From: an uncultured Pelagibacteraceae bacterium
GTDB taxonomy: Bacteria; Pseudomonadota; Alphaproteobacteria; Pelagibacterales; Pelagibacteraceae
DNA: 63,892 bases
Reading direction: 5' to 3'
NCBI GenBank assembly: GCA_902631255.1
Contig: CACOXS010000004.1
Span: forward strand, 1-63,892
A program made the position numbers and the translations under genes. This document shows, one piece after another, positions 1 to 9,192 of the stretch (its first letter is position 1; each line of letters opens with the position of its first letter). The notes under the pieces were generated by a model that did not search any database, was not told the origin of the DNA, and saw only the letters and a list, made by a program, of their open reading frames with translations.

Positions 1-297
1 TCGACCGCAATATTCGAATGAAGATTTTTCAACTGATACAGAAAAAGACATATCGCTTTTTTCGATTGCAATATTATTCTCTTCGAAAAAATTCATTAAA
101 TTTGGGTAAGTTGCGTAATTAAAAACAATAAAACCTATATCAACAGGAACTTTTTTTGTACCAAACGGTAAATCAATAGTATGAGAGTGACCACCGAAAC
201 GATCTTCCTTCTCGAAAAGATCTACATGATGTTTTTTTGATAAGTAATATGCAGCGCTTAATCCTGATATGCCTGAGCCGACAACAGCAATCTTCAT
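1..297 (-). CDS. FAD/NAD(P)-binding oxidoreductase, amine-oxidase-like (partial, 3' end outside window)
   Basis: The first 99 codons are visible, reading leftward from an ATG at 295-297. The N-terminus is a Rossmann dinucleotide-binding motif (VVGSGISGLSAAYYLS) followed by FEKEDRFGGHSHT, typical of the predicted NAD/FAD-binding protein family related to amine oxidases (COG2907 type). It lies 6 bases downstream of gcvP, so it may be co-transcribed with the glycine cleavage operon. The substrate cannot be told from this fragment. Confidence 0.8.
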   Translation of the reverse strand, partial: MKIAVVGSGISGLSAAYYLSKKHHVDLFEKEDRFGGHSHTIDLPFGTKKVPVDIGFIVFNYATYPNLMNFFEENNIAIEKSDMSFSVSVEKSSFEYCGR

Positions 298-303
298 TAA
301 TTG

Positions 304-3174
304 TTAAGCCGCATCTTCTTTAAATTCATCTATGCTTGGACAAGTACAGAATATATTCTTGTCACCATAAACATTATCAACTCTTGCAACTGGAGGCCAA
401 AATTTATTAGCTCTTAAGAATTTTGCTGGATAAGCAGCTTCTGCTCTTGAGTATTTATGTGTCCAATCATCAGAAGCTAGTTCGCTGTCTGTGTGAGGAG
501 CATTTTTTATTGGATTGTCTATTTTATCAAATTCACCTGATTTAATTTTTTCAATTTCTTCTTTAATCTTAATTAAAGTATCACAAAATCTATCGAGTTC
601 TGACAAGCCCTCACTTTCAGTTGGCTCTATCATCATTGTACCAGCTACTGGCCATGACATAGTTGGTGCATGAAACCCATAATCTATTAATCTTTTTGCA
701 ATATCTTCTTCGGTTACTCCTGTCTCTGATTTAATATTTCTAATATCAATAATACATTCATGAGCAACATTTCCATTTGATCCTTTATACAGAATTGGAA
801 AGTGATCTTTTAGTCTATGAGCAATATAATTTGCATTTAATATTGCTACTTCAGTAGCAAGCTTTAACCCTGCTGATCCCATCATTTTAATGTACATCCA
901 AGAGATTGATAGAATACTTGAACTACCCCAAGGAGCTGCCGAGACTGCTCCAATGCCAGATGTTGGTCCACAATCTTTAATCACTGGATGATTAGGTAGA
1001 TAAACTTGTAAATGTCTTTTACAAGCAATTGGTCCCATACCTGGTCCTCCCCCGCCATGTGGAATACAAAATGTTTTATGTAAATTAATGTGACAGACAT
1101 CTGGACCAAAATTTCCAGGCTTTGCAACTCCAACTAAGGCGTTTAAATTTGCTCCATCCATGTAAACCTGCCCACCGTGTTTGTGAACTAACTCACAGAT
1201 ATCAGTTATTTTTTCTTCAAATACTCCATGAGTAGATGGATAAGTTACCATTAGTGCCCCAAGATTCTCTGAATGCTGTTCAGCTTTTTTCTTTAAATCA
1301 TCAAAATCAACATTTCCCTCTTTATCACAATTAACAACTACCACCTTCATTCCAACCATTTGTGCACTTGCTGGGTTAGTACCATGTGCTGAACTTGGAA
1401 TTAAACATATATTCCGATTAGCCTCACCTCTATCTAAATGATACTTTCTGATAACCATTAAGCCCGCATACTCACCTTGAGCACCTGCATTAGGTTGCAA
1501 AGAAACACCTGAAAAACCAGTTATAGAACGCAACCAATTTTTTAGATCAGTAAATAAATCTCTAAAACCTTCCATTTGTTCAATTGGGACAAACGGATGA
1601 GGTTCTGCAAATTCTTTCCATGATATTGGGATCATTTCGGCAGCAGCATTTAATTTCATCGTACAAGAACCAAGTGCAATCATAGTTCTATTCAATGCTA
1701 TATCTTTATCTTCTAATCTTTTTAAATATCTAAGCATTTCGGTTTCGGAATGATATGAGTTAAAAACTGGATGTTCTAAATATTTGGAAGTTCTTAATAA
1801 ATTTTTTGGAAGATTTGGTAAACTTACCGATGGATCTTCTTTTTTGATTGATTCTGCTGCATTAAAAATTTTTAATAGTTGATTTACTCTATATACGTTT
1901 TTTCTCTCATCAAATGAAACAGCAAGCATTTCAGAATTTACTTTTCTAATATTAACTCTCTGATTCAGAGCATTCTTATAAATTTGATCAGTCTTTTCTT
2001 TGGTAATAATCGTTACAGTGTCAAAAAAATTATTCGAATAAAGCTCGTATCCAGATTGTTTTATTTTATCAGCAAAACTTTTTGCTAATTGAGACACTCT
2101 TTCTGAAATATTTTTAATTCCATCCGGGCCATGATAAATAGCATACGCTGCTGACACAATTGCTAATAAAGCTTGAGCAGTACAAATATTACTCGTCGCC
2201 TTATCTCTTCTGATATGTTGCTCTCTAGTTTGTAATGATAATCTATATGCTTTATTACCATGTCTATCAACTGATACACCAACAATCCTTCCGGGCATTG
2301 ATCTTTTAAACTCATCTTTCGTAGCAAAAAAAGCTGCGTGTGGACCTCCATATCCCATTGGGATACCAAATCTTTGAGAGCTTCCAACTGCAATGTCGGC
2401 ACCAAGTTCTCTCGGCGTTTTTAATTTTGCTAGGGCTAACAGATCACAAGCTAACACCGCCTTCCCATTCTTTTTGTGAATTTTGCTAATTGCTTCACTG
2501 GGATCTTTAATATCTCCTAAAGTTCCTGGGTATTGTAAAATTCCACAAACTAAATCCTCTTTAAGTTGATCTAAAACTTCATCTTCTTTACCGACTAAAA
2601 CCTTTAAACCCATAGGTTCAGCTCTTGTTTGAATTACATTTATTGTTTGAGGGTGACAATCTTCAGAAACAAAAACTAAATTACTATCTTTTTTGTTTAA
2701 TCTGTGACTTAGACCCATGGCCTCTGCTGCTGCTGTGCCTTCATCTAATAAAGATGCATTAGCAATATCCATCCCTGTAAAGTCAACAATCATTTGTTGA
2801 AAGTTCAATAACATCTCAAGTCTTCCTTGAGCTACTTCAGGCTGATAAGGTGTATATGAAGTGTACCAACCTGGATTTTCTAGAATATTTCTCAAAATTA
2901 CGTAAGGTGTATAAGTTCCATAATAACCCATACCAATAAAATTTGAGTAAACTTGATTTTTTTTCGAAATTGCTCTTAACTTTCTTAACGCTTCGTACTC
3001 TGAATTTGAATCACCAATATTTAGTTCACCTTTAAACTTTATCTTTTCTGGAACAGTATTGTCAATTAAATCATCTAGTGACTTATAGTTTAATTTTTTT
3101 AACATTTTTGATTGGTCTTCTTTAGAAGGACCAATATGTCTTTTTAAAAAATCTTTTTCTGAATTAGGTAACAT
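304..3174 (-). CDS. gcvP: Glycine dehydrogenase (decarboxylating), P-protein
   Basis: The 956-residue product is the full-length single-chain P-protein of the glycine cleavage system. It decarboxylates glycine and passes the aminomethyl group to lipoyl-GcvH. The pyridoxal-phosphate site is visible around residue 700 as HKTFCIPHGGGGPGMG, and both homologous halves are present, so it is not the split gcvPA/gcvPB form. It is the last gene of gcvT-gcvH-gcvP, and its start overlaps the gcvH stop by one base. Expression should follow the glycine riboswitch upstream of gcvT. Confidence 0.98.
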   Translation of the reverse strand: MLPNSEKDFLKRHIGPSKEDQSKMLKKLNYKSLDDLIDNTVPEKIKFKGELNIGDSNSEYEALRKLRAISKKNQVYSNFIGMGYYGTYTPYVILRNILENPGWYTSYTPYQPEVAQGRLEMLLNFQQMIVDFTGMDIANASLLDEGTAAAEAMGLSHRLNKKDSNLVFVSEDCHPQTINVIQTRAEPMGLKVLVGKEDEVLDQLKEDLVCGILQYPGTLGDIKDPSEAISKIHKKNGKAVLACDLLALAKLKTPRELGADIAVGSSQRFGIPMGYGGPHAAFFATKDEFKRSMPGRIVGVSVDRHGNKAYRLSLQTREQHIRRDKATSNICTAQALLAIVSAAYAIYHGPDGIKNISERVSQLAKSFADKIKQSGYELYSNNFFDTVTIITKEKTDQIYKNALNQRVNIRKVNSEMLAVSFDERKNVYRVNQLLKIFNAAESIKKEDPSVSLPNLPKNLLRTSKYLEHPVFNSYHSETEMLRYLKRLEDKDIALNRTMIALGSCTMKLNAAAEMIPISWKEFAEPHPFVPIEQMEGFRDLFTDLKNWLRSITGFSGVSLQPNAGAQGEYAGLMVIRKYHLDRGEANRNICLIPSSAHGTNPASAQMVGMKVVVVNCDKEGNVDFDDLKKKAEQHSENLGALMVTYPSTHGVFEEKITDICELVHKHGGQVYMDGANLNALVGVAKPGNFGPDVCHINLHKTFCIPHGGGGPGMGPIACKRHLQVYLPNHPVIKDCGPTSGIGAVSAAPWGSSSILSISWMYIKMMGSAGLKLATEVAILNANYIAHRLKDHFPILYKGSNGNVAHECIIDIRNIKSETGVTEEDIAKRLIDYGFHAPTMSWPVAGTMMIEPTESEGLSELDRFCDTLIKIKEEIEKIKSGEFDKIDNPIKNAPHTDSELASDDWTHKYSRAEAAYPAKFLRANKFWPPVARVDNVYGDKNIFCTCPSIDEFKEDAA

Positions 3175-3554
3175 TATGCTGAAGTCTCCTTTGCAAATTT
3201 ATCGTAATCGTCTTTATTCATTAAAGTATCCATTTCCGATGGATCTTTTATTTTCAGTTTAAAAAACCACGCTGAATCCTCTGGGTCTTGATTAATCTTT
3301 GATGGATCATCTACTATAGCTTGATTGGTATCAACTACTTCACCACTCACAGGGGTATATACATCACTAGCAGCTTTGGTGGACTCAACAACACCAGCAG
3401 TACCATCTTTCTCAACGCTAGATCCTTTTTCTGGAAGTTCTGCAAAAACTATATCACCTAACATCTCCGTAGCATGTTTTGTAATACCAATTGTTGCAAC
3501 ATCTCCATCTAATTTAATCCATTCGTGTTCTTTAGAATATTTTACTTCACTCAT
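3174..3554 (-). CDS. gcvH: Glycine cleavage system H protein
   Basis: This 126-residue lipoyl carrier shuttles the aminomethyl intermediate between GcvP, GcvT and the L-protein. The lipoylation lysine is K60 in [10 protein letters not shown], preceded by the [12 protein letters not shown] strand usual for H proteins. It overlaps gcvT by one base at its start and gcvP by one base at its end, so translation is probably coupled. Confidence 0.98.
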   Translation of the reverse strand: MSEVKYSKEHEWIKLDGDVATIGITKHATEMLGDIVFAELPEKGSSVEKDGTAGVVESTKAASDVYTPVSGEVVDTNQAIVDDPSKINQDPEDSAWFFKLKIKDPSEMDTLMNKDDYDKFAKETSA

Positions 3555-4657
3555 TAATTTACCCCTTTGACATAACTTTTTTTATAAAATGGTAAGCTGC
3601 AAATACTTGCAGGATGTTTTTTACCTCTGACTTCTAAAAATACTTTAGTATCTTTTTTTGAGAATTCATTTTCCACATAACCCATTGCAACAGGTCCATT
3701 AACACTTGGTCCAAATGTACCACTTGTGATTTCTCCAATATGATCATCTGATTGATTAAATATTTTTGTCTTTTCTCTAGCAATAATTCTTCCCTCAGGT
3801 TTAATTCCAACTCTTATTTTGCTGACACCATCATTTAATTGTTTAATAATTATGTCAGAGCCAATAAAATCTCCTTTAGAGATTCTTTCTTTTGAAATAG
3901 CCCACTTTAAATTTGCTTCCACTGGAGTTTTATCTTTATCAAGATCATGACCATAAAGACATAAACCAGCTTCCAATCTAAGTGTATCTCTAGCTCCAAG
4001 ACCTATCAATTTAGATCCTTTGTTGATTAATTCTCTAGTTAATTGGTCTACAAAATCATTTGCGATAGATATCTCAAAACCGTCTTCACCCGTATAACCA
4101 GATCGCGTAATATAAACTTTCTGATTTTCAAATGTAAACCAGTTTCCAGACATAAAGTTAAGATCTTTTACACCATTAATAACATCATTTAGAATTTCTG
4201 ATGATTTAGGACCCTGAATGGCAATTAGAGATCTATTTTCATCCAGAACCATTTTGTACTTATCCTCAAGAAGTTCTTTTAAAATTTTAAAGTCATTATC
4301 TTTACATGCTGCATTGAGGATTATCAAAAAGCCTTCATTTGTTTTTGTGATAATTAAATCATCATGTATCCCAGCATCTTTGTCCATTAAGAAGCTGTAT
4401 TTTGAATGATTTAATTTCAAATTTTTAAGATCTAAAGGAAAAATTTTTTCTAAATCTTTAATTAAGTCTTCACCACCATAAATAAATAGCTGACCCATAT
4501 GGGAAACGTCAAAGATACCTGAGTGATTTCTTGTGAATTTGTGTTCTTCCACAATACCTTCCGAATATTGTATCGGCATTTGATAGCCCGCAAATTCAAC
4601 AAATTTTGCGTTACAATCTTGGTGTAATTGGTACAGCGATGTTTTTTTTGTTTCCAT
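3554..4657 (-). CDS. gcvT: Aminomethyltransferase, glycine cleavage T protein
   Basis: The 367-residue T-protein transfers the methylene group to tetrahydrofolate. The N-terminus has the conserved [21 protein letters not shown] pattern and [19 protein letters not shown] and the C-terminal [18 protein letters not shown] are also present. It is the first gene of the operon, with a tandem glycine riboswitch directly upstream. Confidence 0.98.
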   Translation of the reverse strand: METKKTSLYQLHQDCNAKFVEFAGYQMPIQYSEGIVEEHKFTRNHSGIFDVSHMGQLFIYGGEDLIKDLEKIFPLDLKNLKLNHSKYSFLMDKDAGIHDDLIITKTNEGFLIILNAACKDNDFKILKELLEDKYKMVLDENRSLIAIQGPKSSEILNDVINGVKDLNFMSGNWFTFENQKVYITRSGYTGEDGFEISIANDFVDQLTRELINKGSKLIGLGARDTLRLEAGLCLYGHDLDKDKTPVEANLKWAISKERISKGDFIGSDIIIKQLNDGVSKIRVGIKPEGRIIAREKTKIFNQSDDHIGEITSGTFGPSVNGPVAMGYVENEFSKKDTKVFLEVRGKKHPASICSLPFYKKSYVKGVN

Positions 4658-4671
4658 ATTAACTCTTTGTA

Positions 4672-4830
4672 CCCATCTGTATATTTGCCTGAGAGTTTTG
4701 CTCCTTCGGCGAGAATTAAATCTCTTTCCAGAATTAATATGTTACGGTCCTTTTTGCCTGAGAGATTCCTGGGTGGTTGCTCCTTCGGCGCTACGATATT
4801 CTGTAGTCTCTCCCGTGGCAGGATATTCAT
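4672..4830 (-). promoter_or_regulatory. Tandem glycine riboswitch upstream of gcvT
   Basis: Read on the minus strand, two copies of the glycine aptamer core occur in series: GCCGAAGGAGCAA followed by CTCTCAGGCAAA. Aptamer 1 lies at about 4751-4814 and begins with GGGAGAGAC. Aptamer 2 lies at about 4683-4733. This is the classic two-aptamer glycine riboswitch, and it ends some 15-25 bases before the gcvT start. Glycine binding should switch gcvTHP on. The outer boundary (about 4830) is estimated. The 3' end of the EamA gene is only about 18 bases upstream, so the promoter may lie inside that gene or transcription may read through. Confidence 0.95.
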
Positions 4831-4847
4831 ACATGTATGGAAAAAAG

Positions 4848-5726
4848 TCAATCAGAAACAATTTTTTTTTGTTTACTTAAAAGCGAATAAAATTGTAATA
4901 AAACCGCAGAAAGTATAATTGCGCCACCAATTAATCCAAAGACAGAGGGTCTTTCACTTACAAAAAGGAATGCCCATATCGGTCCTAGGACAGATTCGGA
5001 TAACATTATGATTCCTACCATGGCAGATGGTGTTGTTCTTGCACCGATAGTTATAAATATAAAACCAAAACCAACTTGAAAAAAACCTGCGAGAAAACCC
5101 AAAAAGATATCATGAGGAGAAATCATAATTTTAGTAGAAAGCAAAAAACCAATTAAACATGAGCTCACGCCAGCAACGAACTGGGCTGGCACCATATCCA
5201 CAGAGGGAAATTTTCTCACAATCATTATTAAAACTGCAAAAGTAATTGGCATTGTAAAAGCTGCAAGGTTTCCAGATAATTCTCCAGGAGATAATGAGTT
5301 GCCAACCATTAATAAAACGCCTGTCATCGCCAGACAGATTGAAAACAGAGTAATTAAATTTATTTTTTCCTTTAGGAAAAAATACCCAAATATTGCAAGA
5401 AATAGTATTTGAAGTGAAATGATAAAATTAGTATTGGCAACAGTGGTATTGTACATAGCAAACACATATCCACAAAATCCAAAAGATAAAATAATTCCAC
5501 CAACAAATCCTGGAAATCCGGATTTATAAAACGATTCAATTGTTTTTCCTCTATAACTAATAATTAAGAAAGCTAGAACTGTTAAAGAAAAAAATAAAGA
5601 TCGCCAAAATAGAATTTGCCATAACGTGGCTCCCTCAAAAGATTTTACAATCAATCCACCAAAACTTAAACTTAATGCACCTAAAAAAATTAATAGTGGT
5701 CCGGGTAAGTTTCTTATAAAAGTCAT
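4848..5726 (-). CDS. EamA-family (DMT) permease
   Basis: The 292-residue protein is almost entirely hydrophobic. It has about ten membrane segments in two homologous halves, as in EamA/RhaT drug/metabolite transporters; the C-terminal half has SAMVGIIMLSESVLGPIWAFLF, typical of EamA. The ATG overlaps the stop of the upstream pxpC gene, and gcvT follows. The context suggests export of an amino-acid-related compound, but the substrate is unknown. Confidence 0.88.
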   Translation of the reverse strand: MTFIRNLPGPLLIFLGALSLSFGGLIVKSFEGATLWQILFWRSLFFSLTVLAFLIISYRGKTIESFYKSGFPGFVGGIILSFGFCGYVFAMYNTTVANTNFIISLQILFLAIFGYFFLKEKINLITLFSICLAMTGVLLMVGNSLSPGELSGNLAAFTMPITFAVLIMIVRKFPSVDMVPAQFVAGVSSCLIGFLLSTKIMISPHDIFLGFLAGFFQVGFGFIFITIGARTTPSAMVGIIMLSESVLGPIWAFLFVSERPSVFGLIGGAIILSAVLLQFYSLLSKQKKIVSD

Positions 5727-6670
5727 TAAATTTGTGAAATTAAATTTTGTGTCTCCAAGTCATATAATTTAAATAATGTTTCTGCATCAGCTAATTCGAC
5801 TTTTTTAAATTTAATCTTTGAACCTGGGGTTAATTGAACTAACTTGTCATAATCTGCACTGATAACAACTCCTATTTTAGGATAACCTCCAATAGTACCA
5901 TGATCTGAAAGCATAATAATTGGATTTCCATCCGCGGGTACTTGGATAACACCTTTTAATAAACCTTCCGATTTAATGTTGGTATCAACAATATTTTCTA
6001 TTTTTGGTCCCTCTAGCCTCATACCCATACGATCTGATAATTTTGATATTACAAATTCTTTCTCGAAAAAAACTTTTTTTCCTTCGTCAGAAAAATAGTC
6101 AAAATTTGTCCCCTGGATAACTCTGATATTTTCAATTTTTGAATTAATGTAATTTAATTTTTTATCAGTTAAATTTTTATTGATCTTTGAAATATTAATT
6201 TTTTGTCCATCCTCTATTTTTTTTCCATTATTTGCACCTATGTTTGCTTTTGTGTTAACAGAGCAACTTGACCATTGATAATTTACATCAAATTCGCCAC
6301 TTACTGCTAAATATCCATAAACAGATTTATTAGTGCTTATAATATCTAATTCATCACCATTTTCTAAGGTGAAAGATTGATAACAATTTCCTTCGATAAT
6401 ATTATTTTTCTTTCTAATTAAAAATTTTACATCTCCCGTAATTGCAAAATTAATATTTTCCCCAAGATACTTTAACAAAGGACCTTGGTAGGCAAATTCA
6501 ATTGTTGGAAAATTTACTTCATTACCAACAAGTTTGTTGGAAATTTGAAAATTTCTATTATCCATTGCTCCACTAAATGGAATACCAATATGATAAAGGT
6601 TGCCCCTACCTTGATCTTGAAATGTTGTGTTTATTCCAGCTCTTTTTATTTCAAAATAATTTTTATTCAT
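5726..6670 (-). CDS. pxpC: 5-oxoprolinase subunit C (KipA-like, biotin-dependent carboxylase-like domain)
   Basis: The 314-residue product matches the AHS2/KipA family: N-terminal GINTTFQDQGRGNLYHIGIP, central DRMGMRLEGP, then IMLSDHGTIGGYPKIGVV. With PxpA and PxpB it forms the prokaryotic ATP-dependent 5-oxoprolinase, which opens pyroglutamate to glutamate. It overlaps pxpB by 8 bases upstream and the EamA gene by one base downstream. Confidence 0.93.
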   Translation of the reverse strand: MNKNYFEIKRAGINTTFQDQGRGNLYHIGIPFSGAMDNRNFQISNKLVGNEVNFPTIEFAYQGPLLKYLGENINFAITGDVKFLIRKKNNIIEGNCYQSFTLENGDELDIISTNKSVYGYLAVSGEFDVNYQWSSCSVNTKANIGANNGKKIEDGQKINISKINKNLTDKKLNYINSKIENIRVIQGTNFDYFSDEGKKVFFEKEFVISKLSDRMGMRLEGPKIENIVDTNIKSEGLLKGVIQVPADGNPIIMLSDHGTIGGYPKIGVVISADYDKLVQLTPGSKIKFKKVELADAETLFKLYDLETQNLISQI

Positions 6671-7337
6671 TGTTATTGTAATATTGATCTTTAGTTATTT
6701 GCTCGAAAGTAACTACATCACCTGGATTAATTAAATTTGGATTATTCTCATTAGTCCTATCAAAAATAACTTGTGGTGTATTTCCAATAATATTCCACCC
6801 ACCAGGACTTTCGAATGTATAAACATTGGCAAATTGTTCTGTTAATCCAACTGAACCCTTGGGCACTTTTACTCTTGGTGTTTCCAAACGTTTTGCCTGC
6901 AACTCATTTTCTAGATCACCCAGAAAAGGCATTCCTGCAATAAAACCAGTCATGTAACAAAAAAATTCCTTACCAAAAAATTTCTCATAAATTTTATCAC
7001 GAGTTATTTGTAACTTTTCCTCTAATCTTTTTATATCTAATGAAAAATTTTCATCACAACAAACAGGTATTTTAATTTTATTGCTCTCTAAAACGTCATC
7101 ATTAATAACATTTAAATTTTCAATTTGTTGTTTGATTGTTTGAAAATTTTTTTTTCGTAGATCAAATGAAATAATTAATTTATTATATGAGGGAGTTAAG
7201 TTATTGATCCCATCAATATTTTCTTTTTGAATACTTTTAAAATATCGTATTACCTTACTATTTATTTCTTGGTTTACCTCAGTCCCAAAATCACAATACA
7301 AAGCTGCGTCACCAAGATTTGATATATTTTTAATCAT
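6663..7337 (-). CDS. pxpB: 5-oxoprolinase subunit B (KipI-like)
   Basis: The 224-residue product belongs to the AHS1/KipI family. Typical blocks are FCYMTGFIAGMPFLGDL, RLETPRVKVPKGSVGL and TFESPGGWNIIGNTP. It is transcribed divergently from pxpA. The two starts lie only about 21-27 bases apart, so promoters must overlap or sit inside the opposing genes. Confidence 0.94.
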   Translation of the reverse strand: MIKNISNLGDAALYCDFGTEVNQEINSKVIRYFKSIQKENIDGINNLTPSYNKLIISFDLRKKNFQTIKQQIENLNVINDDVLESNKIKIPVCCDENFSLDIKRLEEKLQITRDKIYEKFFGKEFFCYMTGFIAGMPFLGDLENELQAKRLETPRVKVPKGSVGLTEQFANVYTFESPGGWNIIGNTPQVIFDRTNENNPNLINPGDVVTFEQITKDQYYNNNE

Positions 7338-7358
7338 GCCATGTTATACTTACAAATT

Positions 7359-8138
7359 ATGAGTATGGAAATTAATATAAATTGTGATTTAGGTGAAAAA
7401 TCAAAACATCACTCAAATAAGTATGATCCAGATTTATTAGAAATCGTAAATTCAGCCAATGTTGCTTGTGGCTATCACGCTGGAGATGAACAAACCATGA
7501 ATCAAGTAGTAAAAATTTCGAAAAAAAATGGAGTGAGTATTGGTGCACATCCTTCTTTTAATGATCCAGAAAATTTTGGTAGAGAAAGAATGAATCTTTC
7601 TGAAAGTGAAATAAAAAAACTTATAATCGATCAATATGAAATTCTTCAAAAAATAGCTTCTTCCCATGGAGAAAGTGTATCTCATGTAAAACCTCATGGA
7701 GCCTTAAATAATATGGCATGTGAGGATATTGAATTGGCTACAATTTTAGCCAAAACTATTAAGGATATTAATAAAGACATAATATATCTAGTGCCTACTG
7801 GATCAAAAATGCAAGAAGCAGCAAAAAAATTAGACATGAAATTTGCTTGTGAAATATTTGCTGACAGAAATTACGAGGATGATGGCAATCTTGTATCTAG
7901 GAAGAAATCTCATGCATTAATAACTGACCCAGAACAAGCAAAAAAACATGTGTTAAAAATGGTGCAAACTCAGTCGCTTAATTGTCACAGCGGGAAGCAA
8001 ATACCTTGTGAAATCGATTCTGTTTGTATACATGGTGACAATTTAAGCTCATTAGCAACAGCTAAGTCGATAAGAGAGAACTTAGTTGAAAATGGCTTAG
8101 AATTAAAAACTTTAAACAAAATGAAAAAATTTATTTAA
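7359..8138 (+). CDS. pxpA: 5-oxoprolinase subunit A (LamB/YcsF family)
   Basis: The product of about 260 residues carries the family signature ININCDLGE at its start, ANVACGYHAGDE, and SHVKPHGALNN. An ATG at 7341 is in frame, but homologues begin close to the INCDLGE motif, so I prefer 7359 (MSME) or 7365 (MEIN). It is divergent from pxpB and followed one base later by a secreted TPR-like gene. Confidence 0.94.
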   Translation: MSMEININCDLGEKSKHHSNKYDPDLLEIVNSANVACGYHAGDEQTMNQVVKISKKNGVSIGAHPSFNDPENFGRERMNLSESEIKKLIIDQYEILQKIASSHGESVSHVKPHGALNNMACEDIELATILAKTIKDINKDIIYLVPTGSKMQEAAKKLDMKFACEIFADRNYEDDGNLVSRKKSHALITDPEQAKKHVLKMVQTQSLNCHSGKQIPCEIDSVCIHGDNLSSLATAKSIRENLVENGLELKTLNKMKKFI

Positions 8139-8139
8139 T

Positions 8140-8631
8140 ATGAAAAAAATTATCTTGTCTTTATCTGTTATATTTTTTGTCACAACAAACGCTTTTGCGG
8201 CTGGTTCGTCGTCTAGTTCTAGCGGATCAAGTTCAACAAAAACAAACTATGAAAAAGCGGTAGTGCATATAAAAAGTGCTAAAAAATATGAAAAAAAAGG
8301 AAAATTAGAAAAAGCACAAAAAAGTTACGCAAAAGCGCAAAAGCTTTTAATAAAATCAAACGAAAAAAAACCTGGTAAAGCTGATACTCTTAACTACTTA
8401 GGTTTCACAACTAGAAAACTGGGTGATTTTGAGAATGGTGAGAAGTATTACCTTCAGGGTTTAGCTATTGATCCAAAACATAAAGGTATTAACGAATATC
8501 TTGGTGAATTGTATGTTGCAACTAACAGACATAATCTTGCAGTTGAAAGGCTTGATGTTTTAAAAGGTTGTAATTGCGAAGAATATGATCAGTTAAAAGC
8601 TGTTATAGCTGGGGAAAAATCAAAATATTAA
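8140..8631 (+). CDS. Secreted TPR-like protein, first copy of a tandem pair
   Basis: The 163-residue protein has a clear Sec signal peptide (hydrophobic segment ending in NAFA/AG), a short serine-rich stretch, a lysine-rich helical part, then TPR-like helices (LNYLGFTTRKLGDFENGEKYY, GINEYLGELYVATNRHNLAVERL). The C-terminus has CNCEEYDQLKAVI. It starts one base after pxpA. The next gene is a close paralogue. It is probably periplasmic; its partner is unknown. Confidence 0.85.
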   Translation: MKKIILSLSVIFFVTTNAFAAGSSSSSSGSSSTKTNYEKAVVHIKSAKKYEKKGKLEKAQKSYAKAQKLLIKSNEKKPGKADTLNYLGFTTRKLGDFENGEKYYLQGLAIDPKHKGINEYLGELYVATNRHNLAVERLDVLKGCNCEEYDQLKAVIAGEKSKY

Positions 8632-8643
8632 TCTGTACTTAGT

Positions 8644-9192
8644 TTGAGAAAAACAATCCTAGTTTTATCAATATTATTTCTTGTCACTGGAAATGTTTTA
8701 GCTGCAGGTGGCGGCGGCGGTGGCGGTGGCGGTGGCGGTGGCGGATCGTCTAGCAATGGAGGAGAGCATACTGGTGCAAATGATGGCCCATCAGAGATTA
8801 GAACAAGCTATAATAGAGCAGTTTCAGCTATCAAATCAGCAAAATATTTTGAAAAAAAAGGTAAATTTGAAAAAGCAAAAAAAAAATATTTAAAAGCACA
8901 AAAACTTTTAATTAAATCAAATAAAAAGAGGCCTAATAAACCTGATACATTAAACTATCTAGGTTTTACAACTAGAAAGCTGGGTGATTTTGAGAATGGT
9001 GAAAAATATTACCTTCAAGGTTTAGCTATTGATCCGGAGCATATAGGTATAAATGAGTATCTTGGTGAGCTCTATGTTGCTACTAACAGACATAATCTTG
9101 CAGTTGAAAGGCTCGGGGTTTTAGAGGGTTGTAAGTGTGAAGAATACGATCAGTTAAAAGCTGTTATAGCTGGAGAAAAATCAAAATATTAA
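8644..9192 (+). CDS. Secreted TPR-like protein with polyglycine tract, second copy of the pair
   Basis: The 182-residue paralogue of the preceding gene starts at TTG (8644-8646). It has a signal peptide ending in NVLAAG, then a run of 13 glycines where copy one has serines, then a nearly identical TPR-like region and the C-terminal CKCEEYDQLKAVIAGEKSKY. The copies are so alike over the last 90 residues that a recent tandem duplication or gene conversion is likely. Its stop overlaps the convergent dctM gene by 4 bases. Confidence 0.85.
   Translation: MRKTILVLSILFLVTGNVLAAGGGGGGGGGGGGGSSSNGGEHTGANDGPSEIRTSYNRAVSAIKSAKYFEKKGKFEKAKKKYLKAQKLLIKSNKKRPNKPDTLNYLGFTTRKLGDFENGEKYYLQGLAIDPEHIGINEYLGELYVATNRHNLAVERLGVLEGCKCEEYDQLKAVIAGEKSKY
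8707..8746 (+). repeat. GGY-GGC microsatellite encoding polyglycine
   Basis: About 40 bases of alternating GGT/GGC triplets encode the glycine run of the second TPR-like protein. It is a GC-rich island in very AT-rich DNA. Such in-frame triplet tracts change length easily by slippage without breaking the frame. Confidence 0.85.

Noticed and set aside
4462-4851. Open frame on the minus strand across the glycine riboswitch and gcvT start
   Set aside because: It overlaps gcvT in another frame and runs through structured riboswitch RNA; the riboswitch explains the sequence.
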